Numbered from the stretch's first letter, positions 17,571 through 27,261 are shown. The stretch: 64,000 nucleotides of DNA from Micavibrio sp. TMED2 (GCA_002168225.1 NHBH01000009.1:195609-259608), one strand, 5' to 3'. Notes: generated by a model not told the origin, from the sequence alone. Made by a program: numbers and translations.

Positions 17571-19013
17571 ATGTCAGCACCAAACACGAATGATGAAGTG
17601 TTCCGCCTCGGCTGGGAGGAATGGGTTGCGCTGCCCGAGCTGGGCTTGCCTGCGCTCAAGGCCAAGGTTGATACCGGCGCCAAGACGTCGGCACTCCATG
17701 CCTTTAATATCGAACCGTTCGGTAATGCCGAGAACCCCAAGGTCCGCTTCGATATTCACCCCATTACCCATGTGGATCATATCTCGATCACCTGTTCGGC
17801 AGATGTGGTGGATCGCCGTGAGGTCACGTCTTCCAATGGCGAGACCGAGTTGCGTTATGTCATCAGCACCAATATCAAGGTTGGTGACCGGACCTGGCCG
17901 ATTGAGGTGACGCTGACCGACCGGGCTTCAATGACTTATCGGATGCTGCTCGGGCGGCAGGCGCTGGCCGATGATATGGCAGTATTTCCGGGTGAGAGCT
18001 ATTGCCAGCCGGAGCTTGATTACGATGTGTATCACACGGCGGAGATCAAGAATGCCGCGCCGGATCGCTCTCTGCGCATTGCCGTGCTCAGCCGTGAGGA
18101 AACCAGCTATTCCACCAGACGCCTCGTTGAGGAAGGCGAGAAGCGCGGCCATGTGGTTGAGGTGATCGATACCACCCGTTGCTATATGGCGATCAACGCC
18201 ATGTCGCCGGAGATCCATTATGATGGCCAGCGTCTGCCGCGCTATGACGCGGTTATTCCACGCATCGGGGCGTCCATCACGCCCTATGGCACGGCGGTTA
18301 TCCGCCAGTTCGAGACTATTGGCACCTATTGCGTCAATCCATCGGTCGGCATTACCGCCAGCCGGGACAAGCTGCACGCCCATCAGGTGCTGGCGAGGCA
18401 CCAGATCGACATGCCGCCGACCGCCTTTGCTGCCTCACCGAAGGATACCGGCAATCTGATCGGGCTGGTCGGATCGACGCCGCTGATCATCAAGCTGCTG
18501 GAGAGCACGCAGGGCAAGGGCGTGGTGCTGGCGGAGACCAAGAAGGCGGCGGAATCCGTGATCTCGGCTTTCCGGGGGCTGAAAGCCAGTTTCCTGCTGC
18601 AGGATTTCATCAAGGAATCCGGCGGTAACGATATTCGCTGTCTGGTAATCAGTGGCAAGGTGATTGCGTCGATCCAGCGGGTCGGGGCAGAGGGCGAGTT
18701 CCGCTCCAACCTGCATCAGGGCGGCACGGCGGAACCGGTGCGCATCACGGCAACCGAGCGCAAGATGGCGATCAAGGCGGCCAAGGCCTTCAATCTGCAG
18801 GTGGCGGGGGTCGATCTGCTCCGCTCCAATGACGGGCCGAAGGTGCTCGAGGTCAATTCCTCACCGGGTTTTGAGGGGATCGAGACGGCAACCGGCAAGA
18901 ACATTGTTCGCGAGCTCTATGACGCGATCGAAAAGCATCTCCGTCCTAGCCGATATCGTCGCAAATCAACCAAAACCGGCACCGTCAAGGAACGTACGGA
19001 CAACCTGCTATAG
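17571..19013 (+). CDS. rimK: RimB-RimK fusion: retropepsin-like protease plus ATP-grasp glutamate ligase
   Basis: A 480-residue two-domain protein. Residues ~10-150 match the RimB-like ATP-dependent zinc protease family (DUF785), an aspartyl-protease fold with DTG at 34-36 ([15 protein letters not shown]). Residues ~168-460 are RimK-type ATP-grasp ligase: [33 protein letters not shown], then [13 protein letters not shown] and [15 protein letters not shown], ending with [14 protein letters not shown]. RimK adds glutamates to ribosomal protein S6; in pseudomonads RimB is a separate protein working on the same target. Fusion would couple ligase and protease. It sits in an otherwise minus-strand block, and its stop overlaps the next gene's stop by 6 bases. 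Confidence 0.85.
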   Translation: MSAPNTNDEVFRLGWEEWVALPELGLPALKAKVDTGAKTSALHAFNIEPFGNAENPKVRFDIHPITHVDHISITCSADVVDRREVTSSNGETELRYVISTNIKVGDRTWPIEVTLTDRASMTYRMLLGRQALADDMAVFPGESYCQPELDYDVYHTAEIKNAAPDRSLRIAVLSREETSYSTRRLVEEGEKRGHVVEVIDTTRCYMAINAMSPEIHYDGQRLPRYDAVIPRIGASITPYGTAVIRQFETIGTYCVNPSVGITASRDKLHAHQVLARHQIDMPPTAFAASPKDTGNLIGLVGSTPLIIKLLESTQGKGVVLAETKKAAESVISAFRGLKASFLLQDFIKESGGNDIRCLVISGKVIASIQRVGAEGEFRSNLHQGGTAEPVRITATERKMAIKAAKAFNLQVAGVDLLRSNDGPKVLEVNSSPGFEGIETATGKNIVRELYDAIEKHLRPSRYRRKSTKTGTVKERTDNLL

Positions 19014-19823
19014 CTTTTTGCCGGGCTCCGGTGGCTTGGAGGGTTTTGCTGACGGCAGTGCGGGCATGGTCTCGGTATCTAGGTCGCGGCTGAATCCACC
19101 TGCCGGGGCGAGGGTTTCCAGCGTGAGCTGGAGCAAGGGTTCGGTTTTGCCGCCCACGGCCAGATGCTGGTGAACCGCAGTGTCGAGCCGGTCGGCATAG
19201 CCCTTGTCCATATCACGCAGACGGGTCAGCAACCGGCGATAGCTGCCGATCCACTGCTTGTTGCTCCGCAGGTGAAATCCGGCAAGTTTTGGCACCATCA
19301 TCGAGGCAATGAAGCGCTGTTCCTTGGGGTCTGTGCTCTGGCGCAGGCTGTCAGCGAGTTCGGTCAGTTCGACCTGACTGCTGCGCTGTTGCCGTGGCGT
19401 AAACTCCGGTGGCCCCTTGCGCACATAGTCGCGCGCTATTGAGCGCGCCGTCACGGCGGTGTTTGAGCGGGCATTGAACAGGTTTGGGCCCGTGGCGACG
19501 ATATCCATGACCCATGGGTTGGCCCGACGGTATTCGCCCTCAAGGCGACGTTTCAGGCCCGTCATATTGAACACGGCGAGGTCGAGAGGGATACCGTCAA
19601 TGGTGATTTTCTTGCGCTGGCTGAGTGGTTTGTCCGCGCCATCCGGCGTGATGATAACGCCGTCCACATCCGATCCGGGCTGCGCCACACCACGGGCAAC
19701 CGAGCCACCGATAAAGGCAGCAACGCCAACAACGCCATGCTGATCCTCAACATAGCGCTGGAATGTCTGCCATGCCTTGTGACTAAAGGCACTCTTCGGA
19801 TAATGGGCGGAATATTCAGCCAT
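19008..19823 (-). CDS. Nucleotidyltransferase-domain protein
   Basis: A 271-residue soluble protein with an N-terminal polymerase-beta-type nucleotidyltransferase core. It has the GS motif [16 protein letters not shown] supplying two carboxylates, and IPLDLAVFN supplying the probable third. The middle is helical and basic, and the last 25 residues are Pro/Lys-rich and probably disordered. The substrate is unknown; related domains modify antibiotics, RNA or proteins. I see no HEPN or toxin partner next to it. It is inserted between rlmH and gpmI, genes often close together in related bacteria. Confidence 0.72.
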   Translation of the reverse strand: MAEYSAHYPKSAFSHKAWQTFQRYVEDQHGVVGVAAFIGGSVARGVAQPGSDVDGVIITPDGADKPLSQRKKITIDGIPLDLAVFNMTGLKRRLEGEYRRANPWVMDIVATGPNLFNARSNTAVTARSIARDYVRKGPPEFTPRQQRSSQVELTELADSLRQSTDPKEQRFIASMMVPKLAGFHLRSNKQWIGSYRRLLTRLRDMDKGYADRLDTAVHQHLAVGGKTEPLLQLTLETLAPAGGFSRDLDTETMPALPSAKPSKPPEPGKKL

Positions 19824-19887
19824 GACAGCAACCTAGGCGGCTTGGGCGAAAGTTGCGAGTGCAAGTCATATTGCTGAAAACAAAGGC

Positions 19888-20349
19888 TCAATCCCGGTGA
19901 TAGGGATGGCCGTCGAGAATGGTCTGGGCACGGTAAATCTGTTCGGCGGCCATGGCGCGCACTAGCATATGCGGCCATGTCGCCTTGCCATAGGAGAGCA
20001 GCAGCCGGGCGCGGTCGCGGACCGACTGGTCGAGGCCGTCCGCACCGCCGATCACCAGCGCGGTATGGCGCTCGCCCTGATCCTGCCATTCATTGATCTT
20101 GCCCGCGAAGTCACGGCTGCCGAGCTGTTTGCCACGCTCGTCGAGGGCAACCAGCACCGCGCCCTGAGGCAAGGCATCAAGGATGAGGGCCGCTTCTGCC
20201 TCGCGGCGTTTTTCCATGGGTTCGATAGCTTTACGGAGATCGACCTCGATCAGGTCAAGGGGCCATCGCAGGCGTGTACGATAATGATCGTAGAGCGCTT
20301 TTTCCGGCCCCTTACGGGCACGACCGACAGCAATAAGGCTGAACTGCAT
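19888..20349 (-). CDS. rlmH: 23S rRNA pseudouridine-1915 N3-methyltransferase
   Basis: A 153-residue SPOUT-fold methyltransferase acting on helix 69 of 23S rRNA in assembled ribosomes. The family blocks are all present: an opening FSLIAVGRARKGPE, ALDERGKQLGSRDFA, the SAM-binding knot VIGGADGLDQSVRDRA, and the C-terminal MAAEQIYRAQTILDGHPYHR. Length matches the family (~155). It is the third of the nadD-rsfS-rlmH run, 51 bases after rsfS. Confidence 0.96.
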   Translation of the reverse strand: MQFSLIAVGRARKGPEKALYDHYRTRLRWPLDLIEVDLRKAIEPMEKRREAEAALILDALPQGAVLVALDERGKQLGSRDFAGKINEWQDQGERHTALVIGGADGLDQSVRDRARLLLSYGKATWPHMLVRAMAAEQIYRAQTILDGHPYHRD

Positions 20350-20400
20350 AGGCCTTCACAATCAGCCGTTTCAGGGCCGGTCCGTATTTTCAAACCTGCG

Positions 20401-20823
20401 TCAGACGCCTGCGGCGTTCAACGTTTTCACCCCGCCACCTGCAGCCCCGGATGGTGCGTCGAGCAACCACATCTTCTCGATGTTGTAGAACTCGCGTACC
20501 TCGGGCCGGAACAGATGCACAACGATGTCGCCAGCGTCGATCAATACCCAATCGGCATTGGACTTGCCCTCGACCTTGACCGACTTGACACCCGTTTTCT
20601 TGATCTTCTCGACCAGATGCTCAGCCATGGCAGCGACCTGGCGCGCGGATGTACCGGACGCAATAATCATACTGTCTGCTAGGGCTGATTTTCCGGCCAG
20701 ATCGATCGAGACAATGTCGAGTGCCTTGTCATCTTCGAGGGACTGGATGGCGAGACGTTCCAGATCTTCCGGTTCGGGAAGGCGGGACGGTTTGGCTGTT
20801 TGACGATGCGTACTTATCGTCAT
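20401..20823 (-). CDS. rsfS: Ribosomal silencing factor
   Basis: A 140-residue RsfS/Iojap protein, which binds L14 and keeps ribosomal subunits apart in starvation. It shows LEDDKALDIVSIDLAGKSALAD, MIIASGTSARQVAAMAEHL and the core DWVLIDAGDIVVHLFRPEVREFYNIEKMW. It ends with a short Gly/Ala tail. The ATG at 20823 is preceded directly by AAGGAGG with no spacer, which is odd; no better in-frame start exists upstream, where the reading is not RsfS-like. It is 74 bases downstream of nadD. Confidence 0.95.
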   Translation of the reverse strand: MTISTHRQTAKPSRLPEPEDLERLAIQSLEDDKALDIVSIDLAGKSALADSMIIASGTSARQVAAMAEHLVEKIKKTGVKSVKVEGKSNADWVLIDAGDIVVHLFRPEVREFYNIEKMWLLDAPSGAAGGGVKTLNAAGV

Positions 20824-20897
20824 CCTCCTTGGTTGGTCAGCGACCGTCCGTGATGTGATCCATACAGTATTGGCAAAACCTGAACCAAACTCCTGAT

Positions 20898-21563
20898 CTA
20901 ACCCGCTGCCCGGATCGCACTTGCCGATGCCCCGTGCAGGGGGATGGCGAGGAAGGTCCAGGCTGGCGGTCCAACCTTTGACAATCGTCGTGACTGTCGG
21001 CCGGTTAGACGGTGCCGTTGATAGCGTGCCGCCGCCAGTGACGAACACGCTCTTAAAGAATAGGGAGAGCGAGCAAAAACCGCAACCGGCATTGTGGTGA
21101 AAATGCTCTGCCAGCGGTCCCAGTACCGGATTTGCGACAGGTTGTCTGCCCCCATCAGCCAGACGAAATCCGTGCCGTGAAACGCGGATTTCAGCGCCGG
21201 AAGCGTGTCCGAGGTGTATTGCGTGCCCAGTTGCTGCTCCAGATCGGTGACCATGATGCGCGGATGGCGGGCGATGCGTTTTGCCTGTTCGATTCGGCTT
21301 TCCATCGATGCCATGCCATGGCTGGGCTTGAGCGGGTTCTGCGGGCTCACCAGCCACCAGACCTGATCCAGACCGAGGTGGCGGAGCGCCATCAGGCTGA
21401 TATGCCGATGGCCGTCATGGGCCGGGTTGAACGAGCCGCCGAGCAGGCCGATACGCAGGCCGCGCCAGAGTTTTCCGCTGGCGATATGCGGCGGTGAAAA
21501 CGCGGTATTGCCGTAGCCCGGCAGGGTGCGGTTGCGAACTGTACCGACAGGGTCGTATGGCAT
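20898..21563 (-). CDS. nadD: Nicotinate-nucleotide adenylyltransferase
   Basis: A 221-residue nucleotidyltransferase that turns nicotinate mononucleotide into deamido-NAD in NAD synthesis. The GGSFNPAHDGH motif (the GxFxPxHxGH signature) is near residue 42, and VWWLVSPQNPLK and FVWLMGADNL follow. It ends just after the SASAIR block that corresponds to the terminal ISSTxIR motif. The N-terminal ~35 residues before the fold are longer than in E. coli NadD. It is 32 bases downstream of proA. Confidence 0.94.
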   Translation of the reverse strand: MPYDPVGTVRNRTLPGYGNTAFSPPHIASGKLWRGLRIGLLGGSFNPAHDGHRHISLMALRHLGLDQVWWLVSPQNPLKPSHGMASMESRIEQAKRIARHPRIMVTDLEQQLGTQYTSDTLPALKSAFHGTDFVWLMGADNLSQIRYWDRWQSIFTTMPVAVFARSPYSLRACSSLAAARYQRHRLTGRQSRRLSKVGPPAWTFLAIPLHGASASAIRAAG

Positions 21564-21595
21564 GGATGGTGTCGTTGTATCGAATGCTCAGCAGA

Positions 21596-22888
21596 TCACG
21601 GGCGTGTCTGACCGTTACCCTGCACCTGATACTTGAACGTGGTCAACTGTTCGACACCGACCGGGCCACGGGCATGGAGCCGACCGGTGGCAATGCCGAT
21701 TTCAGCACCGAAGCCGAATTCGCCACCATCGGCATACTGGGTTGAGGCGTTGTGCAGGACGATGGCGCTGTCGATCCGGTTGAGGAAACGTTCTGCCGTC
21801 GTAGCATTCCGGGTGATGATGCTGTCGGTATGATGCGAGCCGTAATGGTTGATATGCTCGATCGCGGCATCGACGCCATCGACCACCTTCACCGAAATGA
21901 CCGGGGCCAGATATTCGGTGTGCCAGTCTTCCTCGGTTGCCGGGGTGACCAGATCATTGATCGCCTGTGCCGCCGCATCGCCGCGAATGGCACAACCGGC
22001 GGTCTGCAGCGCCGGGATCAGGCGCGCAAGGGCGGTATCGGCGATCCTGCTATCAACCAGCAGGGTTTCGGCTGAGCCGCAAACCGAGGTGCGGCGCATC
22101 TTGGCATTGACCACAACCTGTTCGGCCATATCGAGATCGGCCTCACCATCCACATAGACATGGCACAGCCCGTCCAGATGGGCGAGGACCGGTACCTGTC
22201 CGCCCATGACCCGCTGGATCAGCGACTTGCCGCCGCGCGGGATCAGCACATCAATCAGGTCGGGACGGGACAGCATCGCGCCTACCGCCTCGCGGTCGCG
22301 GGTCGGGACCAGTTGTATCGCTGCCTCTGGCAGACCGTTCTCAGCGCAGGCTTGGCGCAGACAATCGGCCAGCACGGTGGCCGAGTTGAGGCTCTCCGAT
22401 CCGCAACGCAGAATAACCGCATTGCCGGATTTGAGGCACAGGGCACCGGCATCGGCGGTGACATTGGGACGGCTCTCAAACACGATGCCGATCACGCCGA
22501 GCGGCACCCGCACACGCTTGAATTTCAGGCCGTTGGGTTGTTCCCATGAGGTCATGACCTTGCCAACCGGGTCGGGCAGCTCGGCAATATCCCGAACGGC
22601 ATCGGCGACGGCCTTGATCCGCTCCGGCGTGAGGACCAGCCGGTCGAGCATTGCTTCGGGCACACCCTTGTTGCGGGCAAAGGCCACATCCTGCTCATTG
22701 GCGGCGAGCAGTTGCTCCACAGCGGCATCAATGGCGGTGGCAGCGGCACGCAGGGCGGCATTCTTCTGCTCGGTCGGGATGGTTGCCAGAATGCGGGCGG
22801 CGGCACGGGCATCACGGCCCATCCGCTCGATCAGCTGTGTGGCATCGATATCCGATGTGGTCTGCATGGTCGCGGGTGCGGAATTCAT
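21596..22888 (-). CDS. proA: Glutamate-5-semialdehyde dehydrogenase
   Basis: A 430-residue enzyme of proline synthesis reducing glutamyl-5-phosphate with NADPH. It carries the family segments [36 protein letters not shown] and the catalytic cysteine in [14 protein letters not shown]. It ends with [21 protein letters not shown]. Length is normal. It heads the proA-nadD-rsfS-rlmH run and is divergent from the SDR gene across ~240 bp. The partner kinase gene proB is not in this window. Confidence 0.96.
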   Translation of the reverse strand: MNSAPATMQTTSDIDATQLIERMGRDARAAARILATIPTEQKNAALRAAATAIDAAVEQLLAANEQDVAFARNKGVPEAMLDRLVLTPERIKAVADAVRDIAELPDPVGKVMTSWEQPNGLKFKRVRVPLGVIGIVFESRPNVTADAGALCLKSGNAVILRCGSESLNSATVLADCLRQACAENGLPEAAIQLVPTRDREAVGAMLSRPDLIDVLIPRGGKSLIQRVMGGQVPVLAHLDGLCHVYVDGEADLDMAEQVVVNAKMRRTSVCGSAETLLVDSRIADTALARLIPALQTAGCAIRGDAAAQAINDLVTPATEEDWHTEYLAPVISVKVVDGVDAAIEHINHYGSHHTDSIITRNATTAERFLNRIDSAIVLHNASTQYADGGEFGFGAEIGIATGRLHARGPVGVEQLTTFKYQVQGNGQTRP

Positions 22889-23131
22889 TGGGGTCTCTCT
22901 AATCCTGTCGGAATGCTGTCTACCACTGTTCTACAACGGTTCTGGGCCTGCAATCAAAAACACCAACAGTTATGGCTGTTACCCTGTTCCGACATTTCTC
23001 CCGCCTTGCATCCCGTCGTCGGTAATAAGGCTTTGTACATGAACAGTTGGCGCGCTAGGCTGATCCTCGTATTCACCCGGCCCACGAAGATGTCCGGGTT
23101 TTGTAAGCTCCAGGGTTTCTGTTTTTCGCTC

Positions 23132-23914
23132 ATGCCGCACGCACTCGATGGCCAACATGCCCTGATTGCCGGTGGCAGCGGTGAGATGGGCTTCTACAGC
23201 GCCCGGGCGCTGGTGGATGTGGGCTGTCGGGTCAGCCTGCTGGCCCGTGGCTCCGAGGGGCTGACCACGGCGGCAACCCGGCTGATCAATGAGGTCGATG
23301 GCGATGTCCAGACGGTGACCGCCGACCTGACCCATCCGGCCACAATCCGGCGCGCGGTGGACCATGCGATTGACGGGTTCGGCAAGCTTGATATCGTCGT
23401 CTACGCCCTGCGCGATGATGTCTACGGTGCCTATGACCAGCTTGATCCGGCGCGCGTGCAGATGTCGATGAACAATCTGCTGATCGGTGCCGGCAACCTG
23501 ATGGCGGCGACCCTGCCGGCAATGCAGGCCGCCGGGCACGGGCATGTGGTTTTTGTGCTCGGACAGGATGCCATGCGCGGTCGGCCGCTCAGCACGGCGA
23601 ACTGCATGATCCTGCATGGTCTGGTCGGCATGATGCGGGCTCTGGCCCGTGAAGTGGCCGAGAGCGGGGTTGTGGTCAATGCCATCAGCGCCGGTTTGCT
23701 CGATACCGACCGGCTGGCAGTGGAAATTGACCAGATTGTTGCCCATACTCGTCGTGACCGGTCGGCAGTTCGGGCAGATCTCGCCGCTGGTAACCCGCAG
23801 CGCCGCCTGATCGCGCCGACCGAAGTGGGGGAAGTGTTGCAATGGCTCACCGATCCGGGAAATCGTGCGGTTACCGGGCAGGTAATCAGCGTCGATGGCG
23901 GTGAACTTAGTTAA
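23132..23914 (+). CDS. SDR-fold protein lacking the catalytic triad
   Basis: A 260-residue Rossmann-fold protein of the short-chain dehydrogenase family. The dinucleotide loop is intact (GGSGEMGFYSARAL), as are VTADLTHPATI and the end TGQVISVDGG. At the catalytic positions, aligning the segment before GLVGMMRALARE gives Asn157 for Tyr, Leu161 for Lys and Gly144 for Ser, and NNAG is replaced by YALR. It is therefore unlikely to be a normal oxidoreductase and may bind NAD(P) or act as a partner or sensor. It lies 74 bases before a CoA-ligase-like gene on the same strand. The start was set at ATG 23132. Confidence 0.75.
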   Translation: MPHALDGQHALIAGGSGEMGFYSARALVDVGCRVSLLARGSEGLTTAATRLINEVDGDVQTVTADLTHPATIRRAVDHAIDGFGKLDIVVYALRDDVYGAYDQLDPARVQMSMNNLLIGAGNLMAATLPAMQAAGHGHVVFVLGQDAMRGRPLSTANCMILHGLVGMMRALAREVAESGVVVNAISAGLLDTDRLAVEIDQIVAHTRRDRSAVRADLAAGNPQRRLIAPTEVGEVLQWLTDPGNRAVTGQVISVDGGELS

Positions 23915-23988
23915 TAATTATGGTAGCTTAATAAACAAATGGGCATAGTGATCTGGGCCCTGAGGCAAAGTGGTAGAACAATTCCGAG

Positions 23989-26079
23989 ATGACGGACAGC
24001 TCAACCAACGATACGGATGAATTTGTCGATGATTCCGTTGCTGGAGACGACAAACCTGCTTTGTCGCCATTAAAGCTGAGTTCCAATCAGTATATGGACG
24101 ACGACGAGGCGGATGATGTGGCGCCCCTGCCCGAGCAGGCGGCGGTGCCCGAGGCTGCGCCAGAGGCAGCACCCGCCCGCGATCCGGACGCACCCGAGCC
24201 GACCATGATCGGCTATGATCCCGATGGTGAGTTCGGCGATATGGATGAAATGGCGGCCTGGATGGCGGCCACCGGCGATAATGCCAGTCAGGACGATATC
24301 GACGCCATTCTGAGCGACAGCGGTGTGACACCGGAAGCCGCCGACCAGATGGAAGCGGAGATCGCCGCCCTTGAACAGGGCCAGCGCTATACCGCGCACT
24401 GGGATAATTTCTGCGCCGATAACATGCCGCCGGAAGACCAGTTGCCGGAGTTCAAGTTCACCAAGATCTGGCTGCGCCATCCCGATCGGGTTAATGCGGT
24501 CACCGATCTGCTCGATCGTATGGTGTTTGCCGGTCATGCCGACAACCCGTGCTTCAAGACCTCCAAGGGGGTATGGAGCTATACCGATGTCTATCGGGAT
24601 GCCAATCAGCTTGCCCATGTGCTGATGGATGAAATGGGCGTGATCCCCGGCTCGCGGGTGCTGATCCGCGGGTTCAATACACCGCTGCTCTGTGCGGCCT
24701 TTCTGGCCATTCTCAAGGTTGGTGCGGTTGCCGTGCCGACGCCGCCATCCATGAAGGCGCGTGATCTGGCCCGGATCGTCGACAAGGCACAGGTGAATTT
24801 CGCGCTCTGTGATGACCGGCTGACGGCTGAGCTCGCCAAGGTACAGGAGAAACGTCCGGGCCTGTATGAAGTGCTGGTCTTTGCCGGTAACGGTCAACGT
24901 CCCGAGGGGGCGGCGAATTATGAGGGACCGGAAACCGGACCAAATGATTGGCGCTATGCCGAGCCGCTGATGCAGCCCAAGGAACCGCAATTCGACAATT
25001 TCGATACCTCTGCCGAGGATATCTGCCTGATTGCCTTCACCAGCGGCACGTCCGGTGAGGTAAAGGGCACCATGCACCATCACCGCGATCTGATGGTGAC
25101 GGCGGATTGCCTGCCGCGCACCACAATGCCGTCGGGGCCGGAGGATGTGTTTGTCAGCAATATGCCGCTCAGTGAGGCATTCGGCCTGTCGACGCTAATC
25201 CTGTTCCCGATGCGGGTTGGTGCATCAGCGATCCTGCTACAGCAATTTGAGCCGAAAATCCTGATGCAGGCGATTACCAAGCTGAAGGCGACGATCTGTT
25301 GTTCGTCACCGGCCAGCTATCGCGTCATGCTCGACTATACCAAGAAATATGATGTCTCCGGCCTGACAACCTGTATCTCGACCGGGGAGATGCTATCGGC
25401 CTCGCTATCCAATCAGTGGCACAACCTGACCGGCAGCACGATCATCGATGCCTTCGGGTCAACCGAGTTGCTAGGCCGGGTCATTGCCTCGCCGCTCGAT
25501 GAATTGCGACCGGGCGCGACCGGCAAGCCGGTGGAGGGATATCTGTGCCGGGTGGTGGATGAGAGTTATCGCGACATTCCTACCGGGATGACCGGACGGC
25601 TGATCGTCAAGGGACCAACCGGCTGCCGCTATCTGGCGGGTGAGAACCAGACCGATTACGTTAAGAACGGTTGGAACATTACCGGCGACCTGTACAGCAT
25701 CGATGCCGATGGCTTCTACTGGTTCGGTGGTCGGATGAACGACATCATCGATAACGGCGGTTACGAGATCGTGGCGCCGGAAATCGAGGAAATGTTGCTG
25801 GAGCATCCGGCGGTTGCCGATTGCGCTGTGGTAGCAGCACCCGATCAGGCGCTGGGCACGGTCGCCAAGGCCTATGTGGTACCGGCAAGGGATCAGAAGG
25901 CCGGAGAGGCACTGATCAAGGAGCTGATGGCATTCATCCGCAAGCGCGAGGATGCTTTCAAATGTCCGACGCACTGGGACTTTGTTCCGAGCCTGCCGCG
26001 TACGGATGCTGGCATCATGCAGCGTTACAAGCTGCGCGAATACGCCAAAAAGCAATACGCCCAGGCGAAAGGCGCCTAG
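23989..26079 (+). CDS. Benzoate/2-aminobenzoate-CoA-ligase-like adenylate-forming protein
   Basis: A 696-residue ANL-superfamily protein. Residues 1-~115 are an acidic, Asp/Glu-rich extension. The ligase fold follows, with A3 FTSGTSGEVKGTMHHH, A5 DAFGSTE, A7 TGDL and A8 GGRMNDIIDNGGYEI. The segments PTPPSMKARDLARIVDKA and KGTMHHHRD resemble benzoate and 2-aminobenzoate CoA ligases. At motif A10 the catalytic lysine is replaced: the sequence is LPRTDAGIMQRYKLR, with Ile676 where GK is expected. Adenylation would be impaired unless another residue substitutes, while thioesterification or binding could remain. The substrate is unknown. Confidence 0.8.
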   Translation: MTDSSTNDTDEFVDDSVAGDDKPALSPLKLSSNQYMDDDEADDVAPLPEQAAVPEAAPEAAPARDPDAPEPTMIGYDPDGEFGDMDEMAAWMAATGDNASQDDIDAILSDSGVTPEAADQMEAEIAALEQGQRYTAHWDNFCADNMPPEDQLPEFKFTKIWLRHPDRVNAVTDLLDRMVFAGHADNPCFKTSKGVWSYTDVYRDANQLAHVLMDEMGVIPGSRVLIRGFNTPLLCAAFLAILKVGAVAVPTPPSMKARDLARIVDKAQVNFALCDDRLTAELAKVQEKRPGLYEVLVFAGNGQRPEGAANYEGPETGPNDWRYAEPLMQPKEPQFDNFDTSAEDICLIAFTSGTSGEVKGTMHHHRDLMVTADCLPRTTMPSGPEDVFVSNMPLSEAFGLSTLILFPMRVGASAILLQQFEPKILMQAITKLKATICCSSPASYRVMLDYTKKYDVSGLTTCISTGEMLSASLSNQWHNLTGSTIIDAFGSTELLGRVIASPLDELRPGATGKPVEGYLCRVVDESYRDIPTGMTGRLIVKGPTGCRYLAGENQTDYVKNGWNITGDLYSIDADGFYWFGGRMNDIIDNGGYEIVAPEIEEMLLEHPAVADCAVVAAPDQALGTVAKAYVVPARDQKAGEALIKELMAFIRKREDAFKCPTHWDFVPSLPRTDAGIMQRYKLREYAKKQYAQAKGA

Positions 26080-26143
26080 GCGTATTACGTAATCTCATTA
26101 TTCAGATCAGTTATTCAGTGACCGGATGACCGGGTGGCTGCGC

Positions 26144-26632
26144 TCAGTTGATGCGTGAGGGCAGTTTCTCGATGCTGTCGGCGAGGATATCACCTGCTTT
26201 CTTGGCATCGACCTTCTGCTCGATCAGGCTGCGGGTCGCCTGAACCGCGACTTCCGCTGCCACGGCCCGGATCTCGGTAACCGCATGGGCTTCCATCTGG
26301 GCGATGCGGGCTTCGGCCATCTTCTTCTGACGCTCGGCGGCAGCTTCGGCATCGATCTGCGCCTGTTTCAGAATGTGCTCGGCCTGAACCTTCGCTTCGG
26401 AAACCAGTTCTGCGGCGGCCTTCTCGGCATCGCGCTGCTGGCGCTGATACTGGGCCAGCATGGCCTGGGCTTCTTCACGCAGGGTCCGGGCTTCCTCGAT
26501 CTGCTTGCGGATGTTGTCCGCACGCTCATCAAGCTTGGTGGTCACGATATTGGCGGCCCGCTTGTAGATGAAGCCGACAAAGATCAGGAAACCGAGCAGA
26601 ACCCAGGTATTGGTATCATGAAACAGGCTCAT
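26144..26632 (-). CDS. atpF: ATP synthase F0 subunit b
   Basis: A 162-residue stator subunit: one membrane helix (TNTWVLLGFLIFVGFIYKRA, residues ~8-27), then a long charged coiled coil that connects F0 with F1. It ends the atpI-B-E-b'-b operon and overlaps the b' gene by one base (TGATG). Presence of two different b-type genes is usual in alphaproteobacteria and phototrophs. The F1 genes are not in this window. Confidence 0.93.
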   Translation of the reverse strand: MSLFHDTNTWVLLGFLIFVGFIYKRAANIVTTKLDERADNIRKQIEEARTLREEAQAMLAQYQRQQRDAEKAAAELVSEAKVQAEHILKQAQIDAEAAAERQKKMAEARIAQMEAHAVTEIRAVAAEVAVQATRSLIEQKVDAKKAGDILADSIEKLPSRIN

Positions 26633-27261
26633 CAGCTCCGCGCCTCCAGCGCTTGCTTGACCGCTTTTTCGATATCGGCATCGGCCGGTTTCAGATTGGC
26701 AATGCGTTCGACACTGTCATGAACCGCCTCGGAGACAATCGAGCCAAGCTCGGCGAAAACAGCCTGTTGCTGTTCGGCGATCTTGTTCTCGGTCTTGGTG
26801 AAACGGCCCTTGATGGTGCTTTCGACCTTGGCAATCTTGGCAGCCATGTCGGCAGCGGCCTTGTCCTGCGCCTTGACGATCGTCTCATGGGCGGATTTAC
26901 GCGCATCGGCGAGCGATGCTTCATAGGCTGTCTGGGCAGCTTCCGCTTCCGAACGCAGTTGCTCGGCCATGCCGAGATCACCGGTGATCTTCTCTTCACG
27001 CTCTTCCAGAACCTCGGCATAGCGCGGCAGAATGCGCTTGCGGAGATACTGGTAGAGCAAGAAGAACACCAGCAGCATCCAGAAAATCTGTGATGTGAAA
27101 TTGGCAGGGTTCAGCTGTGGCAAACCACTGCTGCCTTCTTCACCATGTTCTGCGGCAGCTTCGGCAGCCAGAACAACTGCATCTGTACTGGCATAGACAA
27201 AAGCCGCAACGACACCGGTCGATACGAGCTTCTGGATATACAGCCGAACAGCAGTTTCCAT
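26632..27261 (-). CDS. atpG: ATP synthase F0 subunit b'
   Basis: A 209-residue second stator subunit with a ~50-residue N-terminal extension, one membrane helix (FTSQIFWMLLVFFLLYQYLRKR) and a long coiled coil starting ILPRYAEVLEEREEKI. I set the start at ATG 27261, with AAGGAA nine bases upstream; a TTG at 27294 is also in frame but is a poorer choice. It forms the peripheral stalk as a heterodimer with b. Pro-His-Gly-rich residues near GEEGSSGLPQL before the helix are typical of b'. Confidence 0.92.
   Translation of the reverse strand: METAVRLYIQKLVSTGVVAAFVYASTDAVVLAAEAAAEHGEEGSSGLPQLNPANFTSQIFWMLLVFFLLYQYLRKRILPRYAEVLEEREEKITGDLGMAEQLRSEAEAAQTAYEASLADARKSAHETIVKAQDKAAADMAAKIAKVESTIKGRFTKTENKIAEQQQAVFAELGSIVSEAVHDSVERIANLKPADADIEKAVKQALEARS

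Noticed and set aside
26080-26143. Rho-independent terminator between the convergent ligase and ATP synthase genes.
   Set aside because: A short CGCCTAGGCG palindrome overlaps the ligase stop, but there is no stable stem followed by T-run.
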